Positions 17,544 to 27,266 of a stretch of 64,000 bases of DNA are shown here, piece after piece. The position numbers and the translations under genes are program-made. Every line of letters starts with the position of its first letter. Position 1 is the stretch's first letter. This DNA is from SZUA-36 sp963759155 (GTDB taxonomy: Bacteria > Pseudomonadota > Gammaproteobacteria > Xanthomonadales > SZUA-36). The notes beneath the pieces were generated by a model. That model searched no databases and was not told the origin of the DNA. It was given only the letters and a program-made list of their open reading frames with translations. Where the stretch lies: positions 558,001-622,000 of the forward strand of contig CAVWXX010000005.1 of the NCBI GenBank assembly GCA_963759155.1. Reading direction: 5' to 3'.

Positions 17544-18986
17544 TCATCGTTTCACATAACGGTAACGCTCACTCAGGGATCGCAGGCAATCATCGAAGGT
17601 TCTGCTGATTTGCGTGGTGTTTCTGATTCTCTCGATTTTTGGCCAGGTTGCACGCCGCCCTTCCCAGAGTATTTTTTCCACTTCTGCGGGCCCGAAGTTG
17701 GAGAATGTTTTACCCAGGTTTCTCAGGTGCCGTTCCGGGTGAATGGTGATGTCGCCACTGTAGGATTGCCGTGCCATCGCGTGTGCTTTTTTAATAACAG
17801 AGTTCAGGCCGGGTAACTCGAAATGCCGGTGTACCAACTCCAGGAAATGTTCTACCTGTAGCATCGGACCCTTGATGACCACATCCTGGATGAAAGGCAG
17901 CAGGCCTGTCTCGTCCATTTCATCGCTCAAGAAAGGCAGCACGTGCGGGTTTGTCTGGCTGACGATGTAGTGATTGATGTTATGCAGCCGGTTGACCCTC
18001 TCTTTTGGAATATCCTCATGCACCGAACCATCAATCCAGCGGCTTTGCGGCATATAAGCCACTGATTTACCGGCAAAGTTCTTGGCCCGCAATTGCACCG
18101 GTGGAAAAAGACCGGGAATAGCGGTTGATGCGAGCGCGGCCCTGCGGATCAGCACATTCGGCGCGGTCAGGTAGTTGAGCAAACGGGGAAACTGGTGGGG
18201 ATCCGCCGGTGACACGGTAATGTTGAGGATGCGATTGGTGTGCTCGTAAGCCTCGAGAAAAGTCATTCCCGGTATATTGCGGTCGATCGATTTTTTCAGC
18301 AACGACTGGTCCATCACGCCAGAGCCCCTGATCATGTCGGTAATGCCAAACATGCGGCACCATTCGAATTCCATCCGGCTGGGAACCAGTAAATCTTCCA
18401 GTTCTTCATCGGTGTGACAGGCAACGATACCGGCAATGATCGACCCGGCACTGGAGCCGGTGACAACACGTGGCATGATGCCCTCGGCCTCCAGTTCCTT
18501 GATCACACCAAGGTGGAACAGCCCCTGTGAAGCGCCGCCACTGAGCAACAGGCAGGAGCGTCCGAAACTGCGTGCCGCACGCTTCAGAAAACGCCGCTTG
18601 CGCATCGGCGGCAGGGCTTTGGTGTCGCTGTCACTCAGAAGCTGGAGGCAGGTCGATACCTGGTCGAGGTATTCATTGATCAGTTTCTTGGTGCCGGTTC
18701 GGGCATGCTGATACAGCGCCGGATTGGCCATATTGCCCAGGTTGCCGTGCAGTTCTTCACGCAGACGGAAGATCGTGCGATCTACATCCCTGTTATGCCG
18801 CAGTTTTTTCAGTACCCTCACACGGGACGCCAGCAAGCGGTAGTCGTATTCGTCGGACTCGAGCTCCTCGCGCCATTTGTCGCGCCCCTCGTGACGATCC
18901 AGTTCAAGTGCGGCCTCGTACCACTCGCTGTAACTGGTGGCCTCGGCCAGGGCTTTTTCGCTTTGACGGAAAGTTCTGTTCATCAA
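17544..18986 (-). CDS. Patatin-like phospholipase with DUF3336 N-terminus
   Basis: The 480-residue protein has an N-terminal helical DUF3336-type region (1-140) and a patatin domain with oxyanion loop LSGGASQG (149-154), nucleophile GSSAG with Ser179, and the catalytic Asp in WIDGSVHED. The family hydrolyses acyl groups of lipids, and this domain pair is shared with fungal triacylglycerol lipases. There is no signal peptide. A plus-strand open frame over 17445-17816 is a shadow of this gene. Confidence 0.92.
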   Translation of the reverse strand: MMNRTFRQSEKALAEATSYSEWYEAALELDRHEGRDKWREELESDEYDYRLLASRVRVLKKLRHNRDVDRTIFRLREELHGNLGNMANPALYQHARTGTKKLINEYLDQVSTCLQLLSDSDTKALPPMRKRRFLKRAARSFGRSCLLLSGGASQGLFHLGVIKELEAEGIMPRVVTGSSAGSIIAGIVACHTDEELEDLLVPSRMEFEWCRMFGITDMIRGSGVMDQSLLKKSIDRNIPGMTFLEAYEHTNRILNITVSPADPHQFPRLLNYLTAPNVLIRRAALASTAIPGLFPPVQLRAKNFAGKSVAYMPQSRWIDGSVHEDIPKERVNRLHNINHYIVSQTNPHVLPFLSDEMDETGLLPFIQDVVIKGPMLQVEHFLELVHRHFELPGLNSVIKKAHAMARQSYSGDITIHPERHLRNLGKTFSNFGPAEVEKILWEGRRATWPKIERIRNTTQISRTFDDCLRSLSERYRYVKR

Positions 18987-19174
18987 GCCAGAATATCAGG
19001 GAAAATTTAGCATTTCCTTGTCCTTGATCAAGGGCGAAGGTCCCCGGTAAAGTCTTTTTGACCGGAAATCCGCGACACTGATCTCTTAAACTCCTCGGAT
19101 TGACATCCCTCAATGACAGGGCAGTCCCTTTTTGCTTTAATGGTCGCAATGTCAACGAGTCCAAACGGATCGAA

Positions 19175-19897
19175 ATGAGTGTCAGCACTATGATTGATAA
19201 AACACGCATGATGGGTACGCCCGCGTTTAAAAAGGAAATCAATCACCTGCTTTATTCCAATAGCTTCATCGGCAGTGAAGGTGAGTTTGATGCGGGCTGG
19301 AATAGTCGCGACCATGCCTTTGTCATGGCACTGATGTTAAAGAGCGGTGACATCTACCCGAAGATCGCCAATGGCAAGTGTATGTTTGTGCAGGGCCCTG
19401 TTTCCGGCAATGCTGCATTTCGCATCGGGCAGGAAAGTCACTACAAAAGCGGACACAGCTGGCTGGTGCATTCAAAGTTTGGACTAATAGATGTCAGCCC
19501 CACCTTACTATCAAAAGAACATCGCTTCAGAGAGCTGTTTAATGGCGTGTTCAACCGTGTCTGGCTGCCGCCGGGTAAAGAGCGGGTCAGCGTGGTGTTG
19601 TGTGATGACCCTGCTGGCTATGAAGAACAGATCGACATCGCCAGTCACAAGATGGCCCATTCAACGGCGGTATATTTGTTTCTGGATGACCATGAAGTCA
19701 GCGAAAAATTGATCCAGAGCCCATTCAAATTCCTGAATTCCCGCTTTGCGGCCGAGATAAAGCATCGCTTTGGTCCGGATTTTTATCCCGCCGTTGCAAA
19801 ACACCTGCATGACTTTGTACTTGGCAAGGCCGATTCATTAATGAGCGAGGGTCGACTGAAGGCCTGGGGTCTTGTTGTTGACAGGTTCACTGGCTGA
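19175..19897 (+). CDS. Unknown protein, possible papain/transglutaminase-like fold
   Basis: This is a 240-residue soluble protein of no recognised family. The segment GHSWLVHSKFGLIDVSP (93-109) looks like the His (94) and Asp (106) strand pair of transglutaminase- or arylamine-acetyltransferase-like folds, and FDAGWNSRDHAFVMAL (38-53) is placed where the nucleophile helix would be, but it has no Cys. If the fold guess is right, the enzyme would be inactive or use another residue. The start is uncertain: ATG at 19175 or 19190; an upstream TTG would extend it by 25 codons. Confidence 0.7.
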   Translation: MSVSTMIDKTRMMGTPAFKKEINHLLYSNSFIGSEGEFDAGWNSRDHAFVMALMLKSGDIYPKIANGKCMFVQGPVSGNAAFRIGQESHYKSGHSWLVHSKFGLIDVSPTLLSKEHRFRELFNGVFNRVWLPPGKERVSVVLCDDPAGYEEQIDIASHKMAHSTAVYLFLDDHEVSEKLIQSPFKFLNSRFAAEIKHRFGPDFYPAVAKHLHDFVLGKADSLMSEGRLKAWGLVVDRFTG

Positions 19898-19943
19898 CAC
19901 CCCCACTATCCATAAATGGTTTTTTTGAGCTACACTTTCCGCT

Positions 19944-20162
19944 ATGAAAACTGAACAGATGGTCGCCGAGTTATTTGATGTCTTTGACGTCAATCAGGAT
20001 GGCGTAATTTCCAAGGGTGAGTTTGTCGCGCTGGCAGAGGCCTTATTGCATCAGCAGGGTCTTAATTTCAGCAGCGATATCTTCAAACAATTCGATACCA
20101 ATCACGACAACGTGATCTCAAAGGAAGAGCTGATTGACATGGTTCTGGAGCTTGCCTTGTAG
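19944..20162 (+). CDS. Small EF-hand calcium-binding protein
   Basis: The 72-residue protein is two EF-hands and little else. Loop 1 is DVNQDGVISKGE and loop 2 is DTNHDNVISKEE; both keep Asp at positions 1, 3 (or Asn) and 5 and Glu at 12, so both should bind calcium. There is no signal peptide, so it is a cytoplasmic calmodulin-like small protein. It follows the unknown gene at 19175 by 46 bases on the same strand. Confidence 0.88.
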   Translation: MKTEQMVAELFDVFDVNQDGVISKGEFVALAEALLHQQGLNFSSDIFKQFDTNHDNVISKEELIDMVLELAL

Positions 20163-20167
20163 CGTGA

Positions 20168-20440
20168 CTATGCCCGTCTGATCCGCACCACATTCATCAC
20201 TTCAAAAGCAATACCGGCGACGGATTCCGTTTCTGCATAGAACGTCAGGTTAACCTGCGCCCCCTTCAGGCTCTTGTAAGCTTTTTTACGTTTGTATTTG
20301 AAAGGCACGTCATACCCTTCCAGCATTAGCGTATTGATGACCCAGTCGTCATTATCGCGCTGCACATGGCTTTCCACCTTCACGCCATCCAGTTGGTTGA
20401 GTTCCCCGTGCTTTTTCAAAAGTTTCTTGATGTCAGACAT
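20168..20440 (-). CDS. Small conserved-looking protein, unknown function
   Basis: The 90-residue basic protein has alternating strands (VNTLMLEGYDVPFKYKRKK, VNLTFYAETESVAGIAFEVMNVVRIRR) that suggest a small beta-sheet domain. There is no signal or membrane segment. It lies just downstream of the RND pump gene's 3' end on the same strand, with a 53-base gap, but no link to the pump is evident. Confidence 0.65.
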   Translation of the reverse strand: MSDIKKLLKKHGELNQLDGVKVESHVQRDNDDWVINTLMLEGYDVPFKYKRKKAYKSLKGAQVNLTFYAETESVAGIAFEVMNVVRIRRA

Positions 20441-20493
20441 GCGCTAAATTGACTGTGTCGTCATGGTCTCGATCAAAACCCGGTAAGGGAACC

Positions 20494-23400
20494 TCATGCC
20501 TTGCTACTTACGGTGTCACCATTGCCAAGATGATGCTTGATATCCTCGAGGATCATGTACAGGCAGGGCACCAGCACCAGGATGATTGCGGTTGCAAAAA
20601 CAATACCAAAGCCGAGAGAGATAGCCATCGGTACCAGGTAAGCCGACTGGCGGGACGTTTCCATGATGATGGGTGTCAGGCCGCCGAAGGTGGTCAATGT
20701 GGTTAGTATGATTGGCCTGAAGCGTCGCAAACCTGCCATGTGAATGGCATCGAAGGCGGAATGTTTATCGCGCTTCCGGTTGGCAAAATCGATCATGATC
20801 AGGGCATCGTTAATGACCACGCCAGAGAGTGCAATGACCCCCATGAAACTGATCAGTGACAGGTCAAAGCCCAGGATGATATGTCCAATAATGGCCCCGA
20901 CGACCCCAAACGGGATAGCGGTCATGACGATGAGTGGCTGCAGGTAGCTGCCAAAGACGATCGCCAGCAGGGCATACATCACGGCGATGGCCAGCCCGAA
21001 ACTGCCCCATAAAGCGGCTGTGGATTCCCGCATCTCAGCCTGGCTGCCTTCAAAGGTCCAGGTAAGACCAGGGAAATCTGCGCGCAAATTCGGCAGTGTT
21101 TCCGTCTGGATCGCCTCTAGCACGCGTGATACCTCACGCTTGGGTTCAACATCCAGTCCGACGTTGACAACCCGTCGACCATCGCGTCGGTTGATCGAAC
21201 TGAAAGCGGCCCCACGATTCACTTCAACCACCTCCAGCAAAGGAACCTCAACACCATCCGGTGTCATGATAACCAGGTCGGCAAACGACTGGATATCTTT
21301 GCGGTCCTCTTTTGGCAGCTTGACGCGAACCTCGATTTCATCGGTGCCGCGAATTTGACGCAGGGCCAGTGCGCCATAGAATGCATCACGCACCTGCTGG
21401 CCCACATATGCCGGTGTCAGGCCGAGGTTTCTACCCTCGGGTAACAGGGTGAAATCAAACTGGGCCTTACCCTTGTCATAGTTATCATTGACGTTGGTTG
21501 CCCCTTCAAACTCCTTTACCCGTGACAGCAGCGCCTGGCTGGCTGCTTCCAGCACCTCGATATCCGAATGGCTCAGATCAACACTGATATCCCGTCTCCA
21601 ACCACCCGGGCCCCGCTCCGCCTCGAATGTAATCTGGCTCACGCCCTCGATATCACCGATCTGGTCACGCCATAGCGCGATGATTTCCTCGGCTGACATA
21701 TTGTGTTCATCCGGTGGTCTCATGACGATTTCCACGTCGATAAAACTGCCGCGTCGAACGTTTGTTTTTACACCTTCGGCTACTTCGTAAAGGTTGTGTT
21801 CTTCAAACATCCGGCGGGTGGACTCAGTTACCAGGCCGGCTACCCTGGCGGCCTGGTCGGGTGTCGTGCCAACCGGCAGACGGATTCCGGCTTCGATTTC
21901 ATCGGCAGCTACCTCGGGCATCATGATCATACCCATGTGACCACTCATGCCGTATCCGGAGACGACGATAAGGATGGCGACGGCGGAGCTCAGCGAGATA
22001 TATCGATGACGCAGGCAAAGATCGAGCAGGCGCCGGTAATGGGTGTCAACAAAATGGCTGAAGCCATTTGAAAAAGACTGCTGCCAGCCGTGAATACGCC
22101 GCCCGAACCCCGTGTGCGGCTGGCTGGAACTGTGCGCCAGGTGGGCAGGCAGGATATACAGTGCTTCAAGCAAGGAGATGGCCAGAACGATAATAACCAC
22201 GGCTGGCAATGGCGCCCAGAACTTACCCGTTGTACCGGGCATAAACAGCAAAGGCACAAAGGCCACAATGGTTGTGATGATGCTGAAGGTGACCGGTGTG
22301 GAAATCTCCCTGGCGCCCTTGATGGCAGCCGACATGTGATCCATGCCCTTTTGCCGGGCCTCATAGACGTTCTCACCCACGACAATGGCATCATCGACGA
22401 CAATACCCAACACCACCAGGAAGGCGAACATCGAGATCATGTTGATACTGACGCCTATCGCCGGTAGAAAGAGAATACTTCCGACGAATGAAATGGTCAT
22501 GCCCATCATCACCCAGAAAGCCAGGCGGATCTCGAGGAATACAGCCAGTATCAGCAGTACGATACCGATGGCCATAAAGCCGTTTTTCAGCAGCAGGGAC
22601 AAACGCTGTTCATAATCTTTGGCGCGGTTGCTGTCGATGCGCCACTGCACACCGGCGGGAAGCGTGGTTTCGACATCTGCCATGATCGTCTCCACACGTT
22701 CAGCGATCTCCAGCGGAGACTGGTCCCCGACCCGGAAGATGTCAACCTCAACGGAAGGCGTCTGGTTAAATTGTGAATGAAAACCGGCTTCCTCGAAGCC
22801 ATCGGTAATGGTGGCGATTTCGCCGAGCGTCACGGCGGCCCCGCTGTTGGTCGAGATAATCTCGATCTTTTCGAACTCGTCAGCCCACTGGCGTCGCTCC
22901 TTGAGTCGCAGCAGCACCTCACCGGCATTCGTTTCGACGGTTCCGGCTGGAACGTCTTCACTTGACCGGCGAATCAGGTCAGCAACCTGACCAAGCGTCA
23001 GGCCGTACTCGCGCAAACGGTACTGCGGAATTTCCACGTGTGTGACGTAATCGGGGGCATTGCCAAGCTCTACCTGGGTGATGGCGGGGTCGGCGAGAAA
23101 CCGGTCACGCAGTTGTTCGGCGAGTTTTCTCAAAGTCCAGATATCAACCGGGCCGTAGAGCACGATATTCATGACCTCGCGCTGTGGTGATACCAGCGTG
23201 ACTTCGGGTTCTTCCGCGTCATCGGGAAAAGTACGGATGCGATTCACCGCCTGGTCGATGTCCTGGAAAGCCTTCATGCGATCGGTTCCGGTGACCAGTT
23301 CGATGCGGGTCGAGCCAGAGCCTTCCCGTGCTGTCGAACTGATGACCTTGATGCCCTCGATCCCGCGTATCCCGGATTCGACCGGTCGTAGAATTCCCTG

Positions 23401-23625
23401 CTCAACCTCGGACGGTGCCGCGCCGGGATAGCTCACACTGACGTTGACGACATCCAGGTCAAATTGCGGATAAACCTCCTTCTGGATATTGAGTGCAGTC
23501 CAGATTCCACCGCCGATCAGCAGGATCATCAGCAGGTTCGCGGCAATAGAGTGTTGTGCCATCCAGGCAATGGGGCCCGGAAAGCGACCGCCGTTGAGCC
23601 TGGCCTGTTGTGATGGTGTTTTCAT
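20494..23625 (-). CDS. RND efflux transporter (AcrB/HAE1 superfamily)
   Basis: The 1043-residue inner-membrane pump has twelve helices and two large periplasmic loops. The proton-relay Asp pair of helix 4 is seen in VVLGIVVDDAIVVGEN, and the duplicated counterpart reads IALSGVVINDALIMIDF in the second half. It would drive export of hydrophobic compounds with the adaptor encoded just upstream. The start ATG overlaps the adaptor's end by four bases, so the order is adaptor then pump. No TolC-like outer-membrane gene or regulator is next to them. The substrate cannot be read. Confidence 0.95.
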   Translation of the reverse strand: MKTPSQQARLNGGRFPGPIAWMAQHSIAANLLMILLIGGGIWTALNIQKEVYPQFDLDVVNVSVSYPGAAPSEVEQGILRPVESGIRGIEGIKVISSTAREGSGSTRIELVTGTDRMKAFQDIDQAVNRIRTFPDDAEEPEVTLVSPQREVMNIVLYGPVDIWTLRKLAEQLRDRFLADPAITQVELGNAPDYVTHVEIPQYRLREYGLTLGQVADLIRRSSEDVPAGTVETNAGEVLLRLKERRQWADEFEKIEIISTNSGAAVTLGEIATITDGFEEAGFHSQFNQTPSVEVDIFRVGDQSPLEIAERVETIMADVETTLPAGVQWRIDSNRAKDYEQRLSLLLKNGFMAIGIVLLILAVFLEIRLAFWVMMGMTISFVGSILFLPAIGVSINMISMFAFLVVLGIVVDDAIVVGENVYEARQKGMDHMSAAIKGAREISTPVTFSIITTIVAFVPLLFMPGTTGKFWAPLPAVVIIVLAISLLEALYILPAHLAHSSSQPHTGFGRRIHGWQQSFSNGFSHFVDTHYRRLLDLCLRHRYISLSSAVAILIVVSGYGMSGHMGMIMMPEVAADEIEAGIRLPVGTTPDQAARVAGLVTESTRRMFEEHNLYEVAEGVKTNVRRGSFIDVEIVMRPPDEHNMSAEEIIALWRDQIGDIEGVSQITFEAERGPGGWRRDISVDLSHSDIEVLEAASQALLSRVKEFEGATNVNDNYDKGKAQFDFTLLPEGRNLGLTPAYVGQQVRDAFYGALALRQIRGTDEIEVRVKLPKEDRKDIQSFADLVIMTPDGVEVPLLEVVEVNRGAAFSSINRRDGRRVVNVGLDVEPKREVSRVLEAIQTETLPNLRADFPGLTWTFEGSQAEMRESTAALWGSFGLAIAVMYALLAIVFGSYLQPLIVMTAIPFGVVGAIIGHIILGFDLSLISFMGVIALSGVVINDALIMIDFANRKRDKHSAFDAIHMAGLRRFRPIILTTLTTFGGLTPIIMETSRQSAYLVPMAISLGFGIVFATAIILVLVPCLYMILEDIKHHLGNGDTVSSKA

Positions 23626-24806
23626 GGCGTGCTTTCTGCCAATCGCAGTGCCGCACCATCAAACACGGTCGCCAGGTTGGTGGTGATCACCTGGTCTGTG
23701 GTGCTTAAGCCTTCCCGAATGTAAGCGAATTCGTCATCACGAAACACGACTTCGACTTCACGAATCTTCAGTTCGCCACTCTCATTAATCCAGATGGTGT
23801 CATCCTTTCGAACATAGTCACGGTTGATGCGGATGACATCCTGAAGCGGTATTCCCGCGATGCGCGCCTCAACGAAGGAGCCTATCATCAGCGGCGGCAG
23901 GCCGGCAGACTCCGGCTCATGTGACAGGGGGTCTGTAATGGTGAGCAGCACGCGGGCAAGACGCGTCTGGTTTTCCAGTTCACCGATCAGACTGTGTACG
24001 CTACCCTCGCGAAAGCTGTCCTTGGGCCAGCCAGCGCGGTTGCGAACGTGTACCTCTGAGCCTGATATGTCCCTGCCTTCGGAAAAATCTATCCAGCGCA
24101 GGCTCGATACCGGTACGGCAGCTTCAACCCAGTAATGCTCGACACCCACCAGCTTACCCAGGGTCTCACCGGGTGAAACCTGGGAACCCTCGTTGGCTTC
24201 CCGGTTGATAATATGGGCAGCAAATGGCGCACGAATCCGGGTGCGCTCCAGGTCGAGCTCCGCACGTCGCACAGCTGCCTCGGCAGCCTCGACGCGGGAG
24301 CGTGTGGTATTGAGTTGCGGCTCACGCAGCACGAGGGATTTGTACTCGGATGAAATCGTTCCTTCCAGTTCCTTGTAGTCTTTCAGGGCCAGGTTCTGGC
24401 GGCCCAGTTCCAGCTCGAGCTCAGCGGTTGCCTGCAACAGCTCGCTTTTGCGCTGCAACAGGATGACCTCGTAATCTGAAGGGTCGATTTGCAGCAGGAC
24501 TTCGCCTTCATCAACAAAGCCACCCGGTGTGAATGATTCCGAGATTGTGACGATTTCGCCGCTGACCCGCGGACTGAGCACGATTTCTTTTTCGGGCCGT
24601 ACGGTTCCCATCACCAGGATTTCAGGTTGAAACGTGCCGCGCTCGCCTTGCGTCACTTCCACCAGCATGGCTGTACGCTTACTCGCGCTGGTGCGCTGTG
24701 CTTTTGGCTCTGTCAGGTGTATGACGGTAATAACCGAAGCTGCCAATAGCAGTATAGCGATACAGATGACAATTGTTGTTTTCCAATTCACTAACGCGGG
24801 CTCCAT
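23622..24806 (-). CDS. RND periplasmic adaptor (membrane fusion protein)
   Basis: The protein of about 394 residues has an N-terminal membrane anchor (about 9-27), the first lipoyl half with GEIVTISESFTPGGFVDEGEVLLQID, a long coiled-coil hairpin (about 120-190), the second lipoyl half with APFAAHI...EGSQVSPGETL, and beta-barrel and membrane-proximal domains. It links the RND pump to an outer-membrane channel. I start at the ATG at 24806; a GTG at 24848 would add 14 residues ahead of the anchor. It is translationally coupled to the pump gene. Confidence 0.93.
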   Translation of the reverse strand: MEPALVNWKTTIVICIAILLLAASVITVIHLTEPKAQRTSASKRTAMLVEVTQGERGTFQPEILVMGTVRPEKEIVLSPRVSGEIVTISESFTPGGFVDEGEVLLQIDPSDYEVILLQRKSELLQATAELELELGRQNLALKDYKELEGTISSEYKSLVLREPQLNTTRSRVEAAEAAVRRAELDLERTRIRAPFAAHIINREANEGSQVSPGETLGKLVGVEHYWVEAAVPVSSLRWIDFSEGRDISGSEVHVRNRAGWPKDSFREGSVHSLIGELENQTRLARVLLTITDPLSHEPESAGLPPLMIGSFVEARIAGIPLQDVIRINRDYVRKDDTIWINESGELKIREVEVVFRDDEFAYIREGLSTTDQVITTNLATVFDGAALRLAESTP

Positions 24807-24970
24807 TGAAATCGGCTTATCTATACATGAAAAATCAGGTCCGGACACACATGATAAACCGGGTACGCATTTATAGTTGGCTTTCGACTCTTTCCTTTAA
24901 ACAATGATGCAAGGTTGTGGCAATTCCATCAAGCGCAAGGGTGAGCAGAGTTTAAACCCATTTGCAAAGA

Positions 24971-24988
24971 GACCGCCCAAAGGCGGTC
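24971..24988. terminator. GC hairpin in the 312-base gap before the RND operon
   Basis: GACCGCC-CAAA-GGCGGTC is a perfect 7-bp stem about 130 bases past the stop of the TIR gene, which points this way. Only CTCTTT follows on the minus strand, so termination is likely but not certain. The rest of 24807-25118 is AT-rich and holds the RND operon promoter; I see no other element there. Confidence 0.5.
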
Positions 24989-25118
24989 CCGTCGATCTAC
25001 AAGTTTAATATATCTATACAAATATTATACGCAAAACTAATTTATATGCAACAATATTAAGAATGATGTCCTTTTTCAAGGCATGTCTGCAAAATGATGA
25101 AGCTCTGTGATGAGGTGC

Positions 25119-27203
25119 TTATGGCCAGGGGTAGGGGCTGAGGTAGGCCGTTTTGGCGAGCTTTTGCTCGATGTTTTTCACCTCGGTCGTGTAACCGTTG
25201 CGGTTCAGCAGTTTTATCTGCAAATCCAGCACCCGTGGATCTTTCGTGGTGATGAAGTTCTGATTCAGCGTATCAAGAGCCGATATCCAGTGAAATCGCG
25301 CACTTTCCGCCTGGCCCGATTTTTGTGACAGGTCACCCAAGGTCAGCAGGGTGGTTATTTCCAACTTGCGAACATCGCGGTCGAAGGGCGCTTGTTCGGT
25401 TAGTTGCTCTGTAATCATATGGGCTTTTTCTGCGTAGTCGACCGCGCTGCCGTGGTCTCCACCTATCTCGGCCTGCCACGCTGCCTCCAGCTCAGCATCG
25501 GCCTGGATCTTCAACCATATTGCATTTTCAGGGTTTGCGTTTGTCAGTATTTCAAGGTCAGCGAGGGCGCTTTCAATATACGAAGAGGCGCAGCCGGTTT
25601 CACCTCTGAGCCTGCAGTTTGCGGCCATTTCACTGTAGACCTCTGCACGGCGTTTGCGGGCTCCCATCGCATTCGGATCATTGATCAACAGGGCGTCAAG
25701 AGACACAAGCGCTGATTCGTTCTGGTGGCGGGCATCATCAAGTTCACCACGCATGAGTAATAGCTTTCCCAGCCAGAAATGACTGGATGCCAGGTAGCTG
25801 CGCCACTCGTTGTTCGATAGATCACGCTCTGCTGCTTCTTTCTTGATTTGCAGGTCACTGCGGTAGTGGGCTTCAGCCTCCTCCAAAAGCCCAAGCGAAG
25901 TTTTCAGTTTGCCGAGGTTATTGTGTGCAAAGCCAACTTCCAATTTCGAGTAAGTATCATTGGGTTGCTTGTTTAGAACGCGCTGAAAAACGTCCATCAC
26001 GGTTTTATAGGCGTGTAAACCCTCGTTGTATTGCCCACTGAGCTCAAGTACCCGACCATAGTTTGTCCATGCGAAACCACTGTGTTCCAGTCGTTCCGTG
26101 TTGTCTGGTTGGGCGGCCGCCAGTTTGTCAACGACGGAAAGTTGATTCTGAAACTCCGTACGCGCGGCCTGTAGCTCACCGCGTTGCCAGTGAACCCGGC
26201 CGACGTAAAAGTGACTCTCCGCGAGTGCCAGGCTCCAGTCAAGCCGATCCGGATTTTGCTCGGCCAGACGGCGGCTTATGGTGAGTGATTCGTTAAAGGC
26301 ATTTTCAGCGCCCTTCATGTCTGAACGCTCAAGATGAGCGCTACCAATCTTACGTAATGCCTCCGCCCGTTGGGCGAGGACTTCATCACGCGCATCTTCA
26401 CCTTCCAGCGACTTGAAGTATTCCATCGCTTTTTCAGCAACGCTACTGTAAAGATCAGTGCGACCAACGGCGTGAAGCTCTTGTTGAAGGTCACCAAGCA
26501 AAAACGAGACCAGGTTATCGGCATCAGCCTTGCGGCGCTCGGCTTTTGCCTGTGACAGGAGTGCGTAGGCGGTAAGCGCCAACATGACAACTGCAATACT
26601 CACTGATGTGGCTGCCACTGCAAACATGGTCCGGTTACGTCGTTGCAGATCGCGTTGTAATAGCTCGTCGAGACCGACACCGAGGATGCCGGCGATCAGC
26701 ATCAGTTTTGCACGTTGCCAGTTCTTTTTGTCATCACTTGCATCTGCAGCGATGGGCTCGTCAGGTTCAGGAATTAACTGGCCATCCGTATCGATCGGGT
26801 TTCTCAAGGCCTCGGGAAAGCATTCCTCCTCGTCACCGCTCATGGGTGTGCCGTCGACAATGTAGCAAAAGATTCGGTCGTGCCTGCCCTGGCGCTGGAA
26901 AGTCCTGATCTCAGCACTCACCCAGTTAGATGCCACCGCTGATGGTGAGCAGATAACAATCAGGCATTCCGAATCGCCTAAAGCGCCCGTGATGACCTGT
27001 GACAGGGCTGACCCACTGGACAGTTCATCGCGGTCCCTGAATATCGGGCGAAGGTTTTTTTTCGGCTCTGATTCTGAATCGGCATTGCGACCCAGATGTT
27101 TGGGTATACGAAAGCGCTCCAGTTCACGGTGGAGTCGCTTCGCGTACTTGCGGTCCTTATGGCTGTAGCTCAGGAACGCGCGATATTTGTAATCAGTTTT
27201 CAC
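25119..27203 (-). CDS. TIR domain - membrane helix - TPR protein
   Basis: The 694-residue protein begins with a TIR domain (5-135): AFLSYSHKD box 1, RPIFRDRDELSSG, and CSPSAVASNWVSAEI, where Glu98 matches the catalytic Glu of NAD-cleaving TIRs. A hydrophobic segment at 193-217 is followed by about 470 residues of TPR-like helical repeats, so the TIR faces the cytoplasm if the N terminus is inside and the repeats face the periplasm. Such proteins are seen in several proteobacteria and may sense envelope or phage signals. The start is GTG with a poor ribosome site, 63 bases after the small gene at 27267, and the two form a likely operon. Confidence 0.88.
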   Translation of the reverse strand: MKTDYKYRAFLSYSHKDRKYAKRLHRELERFRIPKHLGRNADSESEPKKNLRPIFRDRDELSSGSALSQVITGALGDSECLIVICSPSAVASNWVSAEIRTFQRQGRHDRIFCYIVDGTPMSGDEEECFPEALRNPIDTDGQLIPEPDEPIAADASDDKKNWQRAKLMLIAGILGVGLDELLQRDLQRRNRTMFAVAATSVSIAVVMLALTAYALLSQAKAERRKADADNLVSFLLGDLQQELHAVGRTDLYSSVAEKAMEYFKSLEGEDARDEVLAQRAEALRKIGSAHLERSDMKGAENAFNESLTISRRLAEQNPDRLDWSLALAESHFYVGRVHWQRGELQAARTEFQNQLSVVDKLAAAQPDNTERLEHSGFAWTNYGRVLELSGQYNEGLHAYKTVMDVFQRVLNKQPNDTYSKLEVGFAHNNLGKLKTSLGLLEEAEAHYRSDLQIKKEAAERDLSNNEWRSYLASSHFWLGKLLLMRGELDDARHQNESALVSLDALLINDPNAMGARKRRAEVYSEMAANCRLRGETGCASSYIESALADLEILTNANPENAIWLKIQADAELEAAWQAEIGGDHGSAVDYAEKAHMITEQLTEQAPFDRDVRKLEITTLLTLGDLSQKSGQAESARFHWISALDTLNQNFITTKDPRVLDLQIKLLNRNGYTTEVKNIEQKLAKTAYLSPYPWP

Positions 27204-27266
27204 GCATTAATTGGTTGGATTTGGTTAAAGTCCCGGGGTGTCGGAATAACCGAAACCTGAGCTGCG

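Noticed and set aside
17445..17816. Plus-strand frame of 123 codons at the end of the patatin gene
   Set aside because: It lies mostly antisense to the well-supported patatin gene and has no recognisable domain or ribosome site.
24971..24988. Riboswitch or regulatory RNA in the gap before the RND operon
   Set aside because: Only a simple 7-bp hairpin is visible and it lies on the far side of the promoter; nothing resembles a known aptamer.
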